A stretch of 64,000 nt of DNA from VAZQ01 sp963725185 (lineage in GTDB: Bacteria > Pseudomonadota > Alphaproteobacteria > Rhizobiales > Xanthobacteraceae): positions 1 through 64,000 of the forward strand of contig CAVRXO010000010.1 of the NCBI GenBank assembly GCA_963725185.1, written 5' to 3'. This document shows, one piece after another, positions 43,456 through 52,262 of this stretch (position 1 is its first letter; every line of letters begins with the position of its first letter). The position numbers and the translations under genes were made by a program. Below the pieces are notes generated by a model that was given only the letters and a program-made list of their open reading frames with translations, made no database searches and was not told the DNA's origin.

Positions 43456-45039
43456 GTGGCCGCCTTGGATGCAACCGCAGGCCAATCGGGAACCCCCGAC
43501 CGCGCCAGCTTTGCGACTTGGGCGGCCGTGTTCGGCGGGATCATCGGCGCCTTCATGGCGGTCCTGAACATCCAGATCACCAATGCATCGCTGCTCGACA
43601 TCGAGGGCGGCATCGGCACCGGTGTCGACAATGGCGCCTGGATCGCGACCGCGTATTTGATCGGCGAGATCATCGTGATTCCTCTCACCGATTTCCTGAG
43701 CCGCGTCTTCTCGTTCCGGCGTTATTTGATCGCCAATACCGTCCTCTTCCTGGTTTTTTCGACGAGCTGCTCCTTTACGCACAGCCTCGGCCAGATGATC
43801 GTGGCGCGCGCGCTGCAGGGCTTCACCGGCGGCGTGCTGATTCCCATGTCCTTCACGCTGGTGCTGACCAAGCTGCCGCGCGCGCAGCAGCCGATCGGTC
43901 TTGCGATGTTCGCCTTGACGGCAACCTTCGCTCCCGCGATCGGTCCGACAATCGGCGGTTACCTGACCGACAATTACGGTTGGCAATACATCTTTTATGT
44001 CAACTTGATTCCAGGGCTTGTGATGCTCGTCACCTTGTGGCTGACGCTCGAGCACAGCCCGATGCGGCTCGCCCTGCTGGCGCAGGGAGATTGGCTCGGC
44101 ATCCTGACCATGGCGATAGGTCTCACCGCGCTGCAGACCGTCTTGGACGAGGGCAATAAGGACGGCTGGTTCGATTCGCCCCTGATCGTGCGCCTTTCGC
44201 TCATCGCGGCTGCATTCCTGGCGTTGTTTGTCTGGATCGAGCTCAAAGGCGCCAACCCCGTCGTCAATCTGAGGCTATTGACGCGCCGCAATTTCGGAAT
44301 TGGCACGTCCGCCAACCTGCTGGTCGGATTTGCCCTCTACGGCACGATCTATATCCTGCCGCAGTACCTCGGCCAGGTGTTCGGGTACAATGCGGAGCAG
44401 ATCGGGACGGTGCTGGCCTGGACCGGCTTGCCGCAGCTCGTCATCATTCCATTCGTGCCGTTGCTGATGAGCAAGGTCGACTCGCGACTGCTGGTCGTCT
44501 CAGGCTTGTCCATTTTCGCCATGAGCTGCTTCATGGACATTCACTTGTCCCCGGATTTTGCCGGCGATCAGCTCTGGGTCCCGAATATTGTCCGCGCCCT
44601 CGGCCAAGCGATCGTTCTGTCGCCATTGTCGAGCATCGCCATGGTGGGGATCGGGCAAGGGGAACTTGCCGCCGCCTCCGGGCTATTCAACATGCTGCGA
44701 AACCTCGGCGGTGCGTTCGGCACGGCCCTGCTGGCGACGATCGTCACCAAGCGCGAGCAGTTTCATTCCGACGTCATCAACAGCTCGGTAACGCTGCTGC
44801 GCGGGGTGGTCCGCGAGCGCGTGGACGACCTCACCGCCTACTTCATGAGCCATGGCGTCAGCGATCCCGCCGCGGCGCAGCAAAAGGCCTTCGTGGCGCT
44901 CGGTGACATCATCCGCAAGCAAGCGCTGATCATGGGTTACAGCGATGCCTTCGCGGTGCTGGGCGGCCTGTTGCTGTTCGCGGCGGCACTGACCCTGGCC
45001 ATGCGGAAGGGCGAGGCCAGCGGCGCCGGAGGACACTGA
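43456..45039 (+). CDS. EmrB-type MFS multidrug transporter, DHA2 family
   Basis: The 527-residue protein has 14 predicted TM helices. It shows the DHA2 landmarks TNASLLDIEGGIGTGVDNGAW (motif D1 region), ARALQGFTGG, and the motif C-like APAIGPTIGGYL. It starts at a GTG with GGAGG 9 bp ahead. It exports drugs or hydrophobic compounds by proton antiport together with the adjacent EmrA-like protein. No outer-membrane channel is encoded beside it. The convergent AraC gene ends 12 bp away. Confidence 0.94.
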   Translation: MAALDATAGQSGTPDRASFATWAAVFGGIIGAFMAVLNIQITNASLLDIEGGIGTGVDNGAWIATAYLIGEIIVIPLTDFLSRVFSFRRYLIANTVLFLVFSTSCSFTHSLGQMIVARALQGFTGGVLIPMSFTLVLTKLPRAQQPIGLAMFALTATFAPAIGPTIGGYLTDNYGWQYIFYVNLIPGLVMLVTLWLTLEHSPMRLALLAQGDWLGILTMAIGLTALQTVLDEGNKDGWFDSPLIVRLSLIAAAFLALFVWIELKGANPVVNLRLLTRRNFGIGTSANLLVGFALYGTIYILPQYLGQVFGYNAEQIGTVLAWTGLPQLVIIPFVPLLMSKVDSRLLVVSGLSIFAMSCFMDIHLSPDFAGDQLWVPNIVRALGQAIVLSPLSSIAMVGIGQGELAAASGLFNMLRNLGGAFGTALLATIVTKREQFHSDVINSSVTLLRGVVRERVDDLTAYFMSHGVSDPAAAQQKAFVALGDIIRKQALIMGYSDAFAVLGGLLLFAAALTLAMRKGEASGAGGH

Positions 45040-45051
45040 TTCAGTGCCGTG

Positions 45052-46107
45052 TCAGCACAGGCTTCGGCGATACTCGGTCGGTGTCTGACCTGTGGACTTG
45101 CGAAAGGCCGCGGTGAATGAGCTCGTGGTGCTAAAGCCCAGCGCCACTCCGATCTCGGTGACCGACGAGGTCGGTTTTGCCAGCAGCATCTTGGCATGCT
45201 CGATGCGACGGCTGCTGTGATAGCGGTGCGGTGGAACTCGGAACGATTGCTTGAAGGCTCTGCAAAAATAATGGCTGCTCAGCCGCACAAGGCCCGCCAG
45301 CGTGGCGAGCGGGATCTGCTCGGCCAGGTTCGCCTCGATGTAGTCGGTGACGATCCGCTGCTGCCAGGCCGCCAGGCCGCCGCGGACCGGCAATTTGATT
45401 CCTGCGGCCGCGCCGCCGACGCCCATGAGCTCGCATGCGAGCACGACGGCAAGCGCCTCGAAGTAGCGCTGGGTGTTGGATTCCGGGCTTTCGATCAATT
45501 TCTGCAGCTTGCGCGCGGTGCAGGACAATGCCTCATCTTCGAAGAAAAGCCGCGGAGCCAAGGGCGTGTCGGCCAATGCCGGCTCGTCCTGAACCGACAA
45601 CCGCTCGGGATCGAAATAGAAATAGGTGAGACGCGTCAAAACCCGCGGAACGTGCCACTCCCGGTATTCGTATCCGGCCGGCACGAAGGTAAGCTTGCGC
45701 GAAAGGTCGCGCAGCGTGGACCGGGGCAGTCCCTCGACGAACGTATCTCCATCGCGGCGCACGCCCCGCTCGCACACGACCAGGAGATGCATCGGCGCCC
45801 GAAAGCGGAATTCGATCCGCTCGAGGCTGTTCGCTTGGACAATCTCGGCCGTCACGCCGTGGCGCGTGAAGGCACGGCGCCCGACCGAGTGCGAAGGGCA
45901 GATTTTGACCGCAGGGTGCGACACGATGGGCGCATCGCGATCGTGCCCCGGAGACGCTGTGTCGCGCGCGATCCATCCGTTCGGGCTTCCGTCAAATGGA
46001 GATCGCCGACCCAAGGCATGCAAAACGGCCGGTTGCACCGACCGAGGAGTGGGTTTGTCGCAGTGGACCGCCAAGGAGGTGTTCGTGGGCAGCAAGCTCG
46101 TCGACAT
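45052..46107 (-). CDS. AraC-family transcriptional regulator
   Basis: From the ATG at 46107 the protein has 351 residues. The C-terminal double HTH (about 255-350) shows YIEANLAEQIPLATLAGLVR and SRRIEHAKMLLAKPTSSVTE, followed by GFSTTSSFTAAFRKSTGQTP. The N-terminal part is a cupin-like sensor (FVPAGYEYREWHVPRVLTRL). It converges on the EmrAB-like pair and may control it; direct evidence is lacking. The long upstream frame is not part of the protein. Confidence 0.9.
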   Translation of the reverse strand: MSTSLLPTNTSLAVHCDKPTPRSVQPAVLHALGRRSPFDGSPNGWIARDTASPGHDRDAPIVSHPAVKICPSHSVGRRAFTRHGVTAEIVQANSLERIEFRFRAPMHLLVVCERGVRRDGDTFVEGLPRSTLRDLSRKLTFVPAGYEYREWHVPRVLTRLTYFYFDPERLSVQDEPALADTPLAPRLFFEDEALSCTARKLQKLIESPESNTQRYFEALAVVLACELMGVGGAAAGIKLPVRGGLAAWQQRIVTDYIEANLAEQIPLATLAGLVRLSSHYFCRAFKQSFRVPPHRYHSSRRIEHAKMLLAKPTSSVTEIGVALGFSTTSSFTAAFRKSTGQTPTEYRRSLC

Positions 46108-46543
46108 GGCTTCTACCTCACATGACCCGGCATTCAGCCACGGATGCGGATGGAGGAAGTGCGGCCGGCCCTGGGAGGGGGGCCGGCCGCCTTCTGCGAT
46201 CCAGGCAATGGAGGGGGGCGGGAAGCCCGGATCGCCATCCAAACAGAGCGGTATTGGTGCCACATGGCACCGTCCGCAAAAACGATATTGCGCTTCCAGG
46301 CCGACCGGGAAATGGCCTGAAATTCGAACGGACCTGTTCATCCGAGCTAGCAATACCGAAGGCGGCTTCCACGCTCGACATATGCGCTCTCTAGGTGCCT
46401 GGTGCGGGATTCAATGGTTCCGTGCCAAGGGCTTGCGCAGGGTCCGTCGTCCACGACAGAAACCACCTAAGGGCGGCGGCCGACGCGCGCCATTAAACTT
46501 GGGTTTAATAAGCTAAGAGCCGGAGGGAAGACCGCGGCGGGCC
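46108..46543. other. Gene-poor stretch upstream of the AraC gene, about 440 bp
   Basis: No credible gene. It should carry the AraC promoter (minus). Near 46495 there is an AT-rich imperfect palindrome (taaacttgggtttaataag). Confidence 0.5.
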
Positions 46544-46597
46544 GGGCCCGTTAGCCGGGCAGGGCCCGTTAGCCGGGCCGGGCTCGTTAGCCGGGCA
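46544..46597. repeat. Three tandem 18-bp repeats at the torD-like 3' end
   Basis: gggcccgttagccgggca recurs at 46544, 46562 and 46580 with one or two changes. The third copy contains the TAA stop of the chaperone gene, so the stop codon and the preceding LPG codons are present three times. Confidence 0.88.
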
Positions 46598-47282
46598 GGG
46601 CGAATGCGTCGGCTTCGATTTCCATATAGACGCGCCCAAGCGCGCCCACGCGGCGGTAGAATTGTGCCGCCGCGGCCCGTTCAAGATCGGCAAAGAAACG
46701 GCCGATCCAAGGGGCAAGGTGTGTTTCGAACAGCACGCGCTCGGCCCCGGGTGCGACCGGCCATTGCCGGCGAGCCAGCCCGGACATCAATTCGCACAGG
46801 ATCGCCGCATGATCTTCGGGTTCGGCGATGTCGGGGGAGCGCCGCAGGCCGAGCTCGGCCAAATCGCGGCGAAGCGATGCCAGCCTGGGTCCGTGCAGAA
46901 ATCCGGTCAGGTAAAACGAAGCATAAGGCAACAGCTCTCCGCGTCCGAGCCCGATGAAGAGATCGAAATACTCGCGCTCGACGGCCGCCGCATGGGTGTG
47001 GCCGGCGGCTTGCGCCAAGTCGGCATGGGCGCGCCCGAGCGGGCTCGGGTCAGCGGGTAGCTGTGCCAGGCGATGCAGCAGCTCGGCATCCGGAGCGCGC
47101 GCGAGCAGCGCCGCGAGGAGGGCATATTCCTGCGCGCGGGCGGCATCGACTTCCGCGAGCTCGGCAGCGGCTGCTGGGCTCTGGCCCATAAGTGGGCTCC
47201 GGCCCATAAGTGGGCTTTGGCCCATAAGGGTCGCGGGCTGTCGCGATGGCTCGCGCTGCACACTGGTAGGTTCGGAAGCCAT
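46587..47282 (-). CDS. TorD-family molybdoenzyme chaperone
   Basis: From the ATG at 47282 the protein has 231 residues, mostly helical. It has the TorD/DmsD-like segment YFDLFIGLGRGELLPYASFYLTG and EPEDHAAILCELMSGL. Such chaperones bind the Tat signal of molybdenum enzymes and aid cofactor loading. Here the client is presumably the formate dehydrogenase alpha subunit encoded at the right edge. Residues about 19-36 are three copies of (L/S)PLMGxS from an 18-bp tandem repeat. The start is 1 bp after the DUF3306 stop. Confidence 0.88.
   Translation of the reverse strand: MASEPTSVQREPSRQPATLMGQSPLMGRSPLMGQSPAAAAELAEVDAARAQEYALLAALLARAPDAELLHRLAQLPADPSPLGRAHADLAQAAGHTHAAAVEREYFDLFIGLGRGELLPYASFYLTGFLHGPRLASLRRDLAELGLRRSPDIAEPEDHAAILCELMSGLARRQWPVAPGAERVLFETHLAPWIGRFFADLERAAAAQFYRRVGALGRVYMEIEADAFALPG
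47176..47229. repeat. Three in-frame 18-bp repeats inside the torD-like gene
   Basis: gggctctggcccataagt and two near copies at 47176, 47194 and 47212 encode a repeated LMGQSP/LMGRSP hexapeptide near the N-terminus. The period is a multiple of three, so the frame is kept. Confidence 0.88.
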
Positions 47283-47283
47283 G

Positions 47284-47922
47284 TTATCTCGGGAGGGCCC
47301 GCCCATGTTTGCGCTGGCTGCGGAATGCGCGCTCGACAAGCTCCTCCGGCCGAGGGGCTGGCCCGGTTGATTGTTGCACCGGCGATACGTCATCGGGTCG
47401 AGCCCGCTCGTCCTCTTTATCCGACGAGGCCGAATGATCCTCATCGCCGGCCTGGCGCTCGCCCATTGACGGCGGCGAGCGGGGCATTTCGCTGGTGGTG
47501 GTGACGGCGGCCGCTCCGCGTGCCAGGCGCAGCAACTCGCGCTCGATCTGGTCGGTAGCCTCGAGCATGCCGAAGCCAGCCATCGATCCTGGCGTGTTGA
47601 AGTCCCAGTCGTAGTCCGCGAGACCGACGAAATCCCGGATCTTGGGATCGCTGAGCCAAGCCCGCCGCAGTGCCGCCTGCGTCAATTCCGCCGGAACGCC
47701 GACGGCCAGGAACGCCCGGATGTCGGTTTCCGCCCCGATCGCTTCGAGCGGAACGAGGTTCGCCAGATCGGATTTTGGCTCGCTGCGCGCGACGGCGGTT
47801 GCGGGCGCTTCGAGTTCGACGCGAGGATCGCGCAACTCAGTGTGCTTTGCCGCGCCTGCGAGCCCTGCACTTGCGCGGTGCTTGCGGCGCGACCAGCGGG
47901 AGAGGAACGCGGCGGTGCTCAT
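47284..47922 (-). CDS. DUF3306 protein of the formate dehydrogenase accessory cluster
   Basis: The 212-residue protein starts FLSRWSRRKH and has the core LVPLEAIGAETDIRAFLA, ALRRAWLSDPKIRDFVGLAD, YDWDFNTPGSMAGFG. These are the defining DUF3306 elements. The C-terminal half is low-complexity and charged. Its ATG overlaps the DUF3305 stop by 4 bp. The function is unknown, but the family occurs almost only beside formate dehydrogenase genes. Confidence 0.9.
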   Translation of the reverse strand: MSTAAFLSRWSRRKHRASAGLAGAAKHTELRDPRVELEAPATAVARSEPKSDLANLVPLEAIGAETDIRAFLAVGVPAELTQAALRRAWLSDPKIRDFVGLADYDWDFNTPGSMAGFGMLEATDQIERELLRLARGAAAVTTTSEMPRSPPSMGERQAGDEDHSASSDKEDERARPDDVSPVQQSTGPAPRPEELVERAFRSQRKHGRALPR

Positions 47923-48428
47923 CGGCCATGCTTCCTGCCCGTGCCTACCGGCGCCTGCCGATCGGCACGTTCACGTTTGCGCTTGTGAAAGGATTGCTCC
48001 ACGTGGTGCCGGGCGACGAATTCGGCGACGACTTGGCGGATGGCGCTCGGCATCGGTACCGCGCCGACCAGGTCATTGCCGGCCTGGGTATAGGATTCCC
48101 CCTCGGCCGGATCCGCCGTGACGGTCTGAAGCTCAAACGGCGGCTCGTCGCCGGTTGGCCGCAGCACGATCCAGAGCGAGGGCCGCTCGGCGGCGAGATT
48201 GTCGCGGTAGCTTCCGGTGTCGGTCCGATAGAGCTCGATCTCGCTTGGACCGACATAGTAGGTGGCGGCCGCGGCATTGTTGGAGAGAGCGGACCACGGG
48301 GCGGCGTCCGGCCTTCCCGGCAGCACTCCGGTAGGGTGCCAGGTGAACTCGATCCACCGGCTCGCCGCCTTGCGGCGCTCGATCACCACCCCGACCGGAA
48401 TTCGCGCAAGCGGGCTTGGGGCGCTCAT
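47919..48428 (-). CDS. DUF3305 protein of the formate dehydrogenase accessory cluster
   Basis: The 169-residue protein shows the DUF3305 pattern: IPVGVVIERRKAASRWIEFTW, YYVGPSEIELYRTDTGSYRD, LWIVLRPTGDEPPFELQTVT. It ends with a basic tail (HKRKRERADRQ). It overlaps both neighbours by 4 bp, so the cluster is translationally coupled. The role is unknown; an assembly function for the FDH complex is inferred from context. Confidence 0.9.
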   Translation of the reverse strand: MSAPSPLARIPVGVVIERRKAASRWIEFTWHPTGVLPGRPDAAPWSALSNNAAAATYYVGPSEIELYRTDTGSYRDNLAAERPSLWIVLRPTGDEPPFELQTVTADPAEGESYTQAGNDLVGAVPMPSAIRQVVAEFVARHHVEQSFHKRKRERADRQAPVGTGRKHGR

Positions 48429-49234
48429 GAGCGGTGCTCCAGTCCGGGTGCAGGATCCGAGTCGGGGCAATTGCCCTGCGGGGCCGTCTGGAAAAGCGAG
48501 TGGGCCGGAGAGGGGCAGGCGAGCGCATCCAGCAGCGATCGACGTTTGGGCTCGTCGGTGCCTTCTTGGCGGGCCAGCAAATCGCCATTCCGGTCGATGT
48601 CGAACCTGGCGGCTTCCGCCGGCGAAAGCCGCGCCTGATAGGCCTTTGCAACTGCGCGGAAGCCGTGCCTTCGACCGACTGCGATGCCGGCCATGAGATG
48701 GCGGGCAAAGCTTTCGACGAGGTGCTCGCTGGAGGCATCGTCGAACCCCTCGTCCACGAGCGCCGTGGCGAAGGGCTGTAGGCTCAACTCGGCCTCGGTC
48801 ATCGCTCCCATGCGGACCGTGGCACCGAATACCAGCCATTCGGGCGGCTGGCTTTCGCCCGCTCCGGCGGGCCATGCCAGGCGCGCGCGACCGATCGTCG
48901 CTCCGTCCACCTGAATGAGGTCGGGCCACGCGAAGCCGATCGTCCGCTGGGGCGGAACGCGCGCGGCAAGCGCATCGCCGAGCGCGCAAAGACCGAGATA
49001 GAGGACGCGGCGGGCGAGTTGCAGCGGCAGTTCGGGCTCGAGCACGACGGCGAACTCGGCGGTTTCGAAGCGGCCCACATGCACCAGGGTTCCGGCACCG
49101 GCCTCCGCCGCGATGGCGACCGCATGCGCGAATGCATCGCCGACCTCGCGCAATCTCACCAGACGAAAGGGCGGCGGCAGGTCGAGCTTGCGCTCGGACT
49201 GCCGACTTCGGCGGGTTGGTAGCGCGGTCGGCAT
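48425..49234 (-). CDS. Biotin/lipoate-ligase-like protein (DUF4444)
   Basis: The 269-residue protein has a ligase-like fold: PPPFRLVRLREVGDAFAHA, RTIGFAWPDLIQVDG (the WPND-like site, here WPDL) and ARLAWPAG...PEWLVFGATVRM. The RNG/Lys motifs of active biotin ligases are not obvious, so it may not be an active ligase. The start shares one base with the stop of the FeS gene upstream. It belongs to the conserved FDH accessory set. Confidence 0.8.
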   Translation of the reverse strand: MPTALPTRRSRQSERKLDLPPPFRLVRLREVGDAFAHAVAIAAEAGAGTLVHVGRFETAEFAVVLEPELPLQLARRVLYLGLCALGDALAARVPPQRTIGFAWPDLIQVDGATIGRARLAWPAGAGESQPPEWLVFGATVRMGAMTEAELSLQPFATALVDEGFDDASSEHLVESFARHLMAGIAVGRRHGFRAVAKAYQARLSPAEAARFDIDRNGDLLARQEGTDEPKRRSLLDALACPSPAHSLFQTAPQGNCPDSDPAPGLEHRS

Positions 49235-51279
49235 CAGGTCTCCCGCGCGCGCATGTAGTCGTCGGTCGTACGCACGGCCGGGCGTGGACGGTTGCGGGCG
49301 GAACCAAATTCCGCCTCGGCCGCCGCGATCGCGCGGCAGTCGGCGCACATCTGGAGCGATTGGAGCCGGCGGTCGGCGGCGCCATACATCCAGTGCTTGC
49401 CGGCGAGCTTGGCGGTCACGCGCTCGATCGTGCTCTTCACGCCGAACGGCTTGCCGCAACGAATGCAATCGAACGGATCTTCCTGCTTGAGCACGCGCGC
49501 GGGCGCGGTGGCGGCCTTGAAATCGAGTTGCGGCTTGAGGGTGATCGCCTTCTCGGGACAGGTCGCCTTGCACAAGCCGCATTGCACGCAAGCGTCCTCG
49601 GCAAAGCGCAGCAGCGGCCGCTCCGGATCGTCCAGCAGCGCGCCGGTCGGGCAGGCCGAGACGCAGGCCAGGCAGAGCGTGCAGCTTTGCGGATCGACCT
49701 CGATCGCGCCGAAAGGCGCACCGGCGGGCAACGCGATCACGTCGACGGGCACGGGTGCGGCTTGCTGCAATTCGCGCAATGCGAGGCGCAAGACCTCGCG
49801 TTTGGCTCCGACCGGCAGGAAGCTTGCGGGATGCGGTGCAGGATTGGGGCTGACCATTTCACCCAGTGTGGCGCCCAACAGGTCCGGATCATCGGTCTCG
49901 ATCGTGCCGAGCGCTTCGGGCGCGAACCCGAGGCCGGTGAGGATCGGTTCGGCGACCGCCATCGTTCTTAAGAACCCGCTCATGTCGTGGCGCGGCTTGC
50001 CACGCAACAGGAACCGCAGCGCCGATGCCCCGTAGGCAAACACGGCTGCGATCGCCTCCAAGCCCACTTGCGTGATCTCATTGACGGCGAACGGGAGCAC
50101 GTTCGCCGGAAGTCCGCTTCCGAAGCGCGCCAGCGCCTCGATCAGCGGTGCGCCGTGCGCTTCGTCATGCAGCAGGACAACCGCACGCTCGCCGCCGGCC
50201 TGCCGATAGGCGGTCAGCAGCGCCCGCAATCTTCGCATCAGCGCGTCGCTTGGCGGCAGCGCATACGAGGCAGCGCCGGTCGGGCAGGCGGCGGCGCATT
50301 GTCCGCAGCCTGCGCAGATATTCGGGTCGATGGTCACGTGGTCGCCCGCCGGCGCGATCGCACCGGTCGGGCACAGATCGAGGCAGCGGCGGCAGCCGAC
50401 GATTTTCGAGCGCGAATGGACGCAGAGATCTTCCTTGAAGCTGATATAGGCCGGCTTATCGAACGAGCCGACAAGGTCGCGCGCCTTGAGCACCGCCCTT
50501 AGTACGGCGGCGGGATCGCCCGGATCGGCGCGCAAATAGCCGTCGCGCAGGTCGGCGGCGAGCAGCGGAGCGTCGCCCGCGATGTCGAGCACGATATCGC
50601 AGCGTGAGATGACACCATCCTTGGCCGGACCGAACGCGAGCGCGCGGCGCGAGGAGGGCGACGCCTGTGCGTATTCGTCGATGGTGAGCTCGAACGCCCC
50701 GAGGTGACCTTGGAGCGTTCGGATTTTACCTTTCACCACCGGAACATCATCGACGCGCGGGGGGATAATGTCGGCCGGCGGGGCGACCAGAACGGTGACG
50801 TCAAGCTGCTCCTTGAGCAGCTCGGCGGCTTCGATCGCGCCCTCGTCGCACCCATAGATGAGGATGACGCCCTCGCTGGCGAGCGTGACGAAGGAAACCG
50901 GGGGCGTGGGCTCGCTCGCCGCGGCAATGAGGGCCGCCATCTTGGGGCCGGCCTCGGCACCATCGCTCGACCATCCGGCCGTCTCGCGAAGATTGACGAA
51001 TCCAACATCTGATTTACCGAGCTCCTCGGCAAGCTCCGAGAACAGCGGAGCCTCCTGGGTGCAGCCCACCGTCACGGGCCCGTGCCGGCCGGCCGCCGCG
51101 CGGAAAACGTGAAGCTCGTCCCGGCAGAGCTGGCGGGCGGTGGTGATCTCGGTGTTTCGGCAGCCGCGACGCACCGCTTCGGGATCGAGCGGCATCGTGT
51201 TGTCGCATGAGCAGATCAATGCGCGACGCGGGTGATCCGGCTTCCCGGAGGCCGATGGAGAGGTGCTGGAATTCGCCAT
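49234..51279 (-). CDS. Multi-cluster 4Fe-4S protein of the FDH accessory cluster
   Basis: The 681-residue soluble protein opens with ALICSCDNTM. Four ferredoxin-like cysteine sets follow: CRRCLDLCPTGAI, CAGCGQCAAACPTG, CTLCLACVSACPTG and CVQCGLCKATCPEKA. A further CIRCGKPFG and CADCR pair lie near the end. It resembles the large polyferredoxins placed beside periplasmic formate dehydrogenases, thought to feed electrons or assist assembly in the cytoplasm. It is the first gene of the minus-strand set FeS-DUF4444-DUF3305-DUF3306-TorD. Confidence 0.9.
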   Translation of the reverse strand: MANSSTSPSASGKPDHPRRALICSCDNTMPLDPEAVRRGCRNTEITTARQLCRDELHVFRAAAGRHGPVTVGCTQEAPLFSELAEELGKSDVGFVNLRETAGWSSDGAEAGPKMAALIAAASEPTPPVSFVTLASEGVILIYGCDEGAIEAAELLKEQLDVTVLVAPPADIIPPRVDDVPVVKGKIRTLQGHLGAFELTIDEYAQASPSSRRALAFGPAKDGVISRCDIVLDIAGDAPLLAADLRDGYLRADPGDPAAVLRAVLKARDLVGSFDKPAYISFKEDLCVHSRSKIVGCRRCLDLCPTGAIAPAGDHVTIDPNICAGCGQCAAACPTGAASYALPPSDALMRRLRALLTAYRQAGGERAVVLLHDEAHGAPLIEALARFGSGLPANVLPFAVNEITQVGLEAIAAVFAYGASALRFLLRGKPRHDMSGFLRTMAVAEPILTGLGFAPEALGTIETDDPDLLGATLGEMVSPNPAPHPASFLPVGAKREVLRLALRELQQAAPVPVDVIALPAGAPFGAIEVDPQSCTLCLACVSACPTGALLDDPERPLLRFAEDACVQCGLCKATCPEKAITLKPQLDFKAATAPARVLKQEDPFDCIRCGKPFGVKSTIERVTAKLAGKHWMYGAADRRLQSLQMCADCRAIAAAEAEFGSARNRPRPAVRTTDDYMRARET

Positions 51280-51678
51280 GAGCGTGCAAGCCTCCCACGC
51301 GACGCCCGCCCCGACGTCGCACTCATGGATCCATGAAAGCGTGGATCACGGGCACGGACCAATGCGGACGAACCCATGAGGGTCCCATGCCGAGCACTTC
51401 ACGGGCCCTACCGAGCAACTTGGCGGCCGAGCTGGGCACCCGCTTGTCCGATCTTGCTCTCGCCATTTCCGGATTGCGGTATTCCGCAGGCCTGCCCGGG
51501 GCTCCCTCCATATGCAATTGCCCTGGCTCGGACAGGGAGCGGATGTTTCGATGCGAATTGCGGCAAGCCGGCAATATTCGGGGAGAATTTAGGGAAAGCC
51601 GGACCGCCGAGCCCGCCCTAAATGGAGTTGCAGCACGGAAGGGAAATCCCGGCGGGCGCCAGGTCGAGGAGGCTTCAC
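51280..51678. other. Divergent intergenic region, 399 bp
   Basis: No credible gene. It should hold promoters for the FDH accessory operon (minus) and the small secreted-protein gene (plus). An atccatg...gtggatcacgg near-palindrome is around 51327-51352. I see no obvious FNR-type TTGAT-N4-ATCAA site. Confidence 0.5.
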
Positions 51679-52023
51679 ATGCAACTCGCTTTCAACCAAG
51701 CCGGTCTTGACCGGCCTTGCGTCAAGCGGCGCGGCCGGCGCTACGCCGTTGCGTTCATTCTTGTCACTGCCTGGAGCGGCCTATCGGTGGCGGCGCTTGC
51801 CCAAAGCGATCCTGCGCCGGCGACGAACGGGCTGGGCCGGATGTCTGCCCCGATCGGCCACCGCCAGCCGCGCGCGCAGGATCTGCCGCCCGATGTCTTG
51901 CGCGATGAAGGCATGACCCGGCGTCCGCCCGAGCCTCCGCCCACGACGCTTCCGGACGCCGCGGGCGCGCAAGGCGACCAGACGTCGTTGGACCAAGACC
52001 TGCGGATCTGCCGCCAGTGTTGA
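51679..52023 (+). CDS. Secreted hypothetical protein, 114 aa
   Basis: GAGGAGG precedes the ATG at 51679. A signal peptide (RYAVAFILVTAWSGLSVAALA, after a basic n-region) is followed by a Pro-rich, presumably disordered mature part (PRAQDLPPDVLRDEGMTRRP, PEPPPTTLPDA). It ends in a CRQC-like DLRICRQC. I recognise no family. It may be co-transcribed with the following secreted-protein and RND genes. Confidence 0.65.
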   Translation: MQLAFNQAGLDRPCVKRRGRRYAVAFILVTAWSGLSVAALAQSDPAPATNGLGRMSAPIGHRQPRAQDLPPDVLRDEGMTRRPPEPPPTTLPDAAGAQGDQTSLDQDLRICRQC

Positions 52024-52262
52024 TGCGGTTCGCCAACGGCGTCGCCCGAAGAATGAACGGGCGGGCGCACTGAATGCATCAAGCGAACGACAAAATGCGC
52101 AATGGCGATCAAGTGCCGCCAGCACCGCATCCTATGTCGGTACGGACTGCCCGGCTTACCTTGGCTTCGGTTTTCAAGAACCGCCTCCGCCACTGCCCTC
52201 GAAACGGGCAGCGGGGAGGGTCGTTCGTGCCTGAAGGCTCGAACCGATGATGGAGAATCTGG

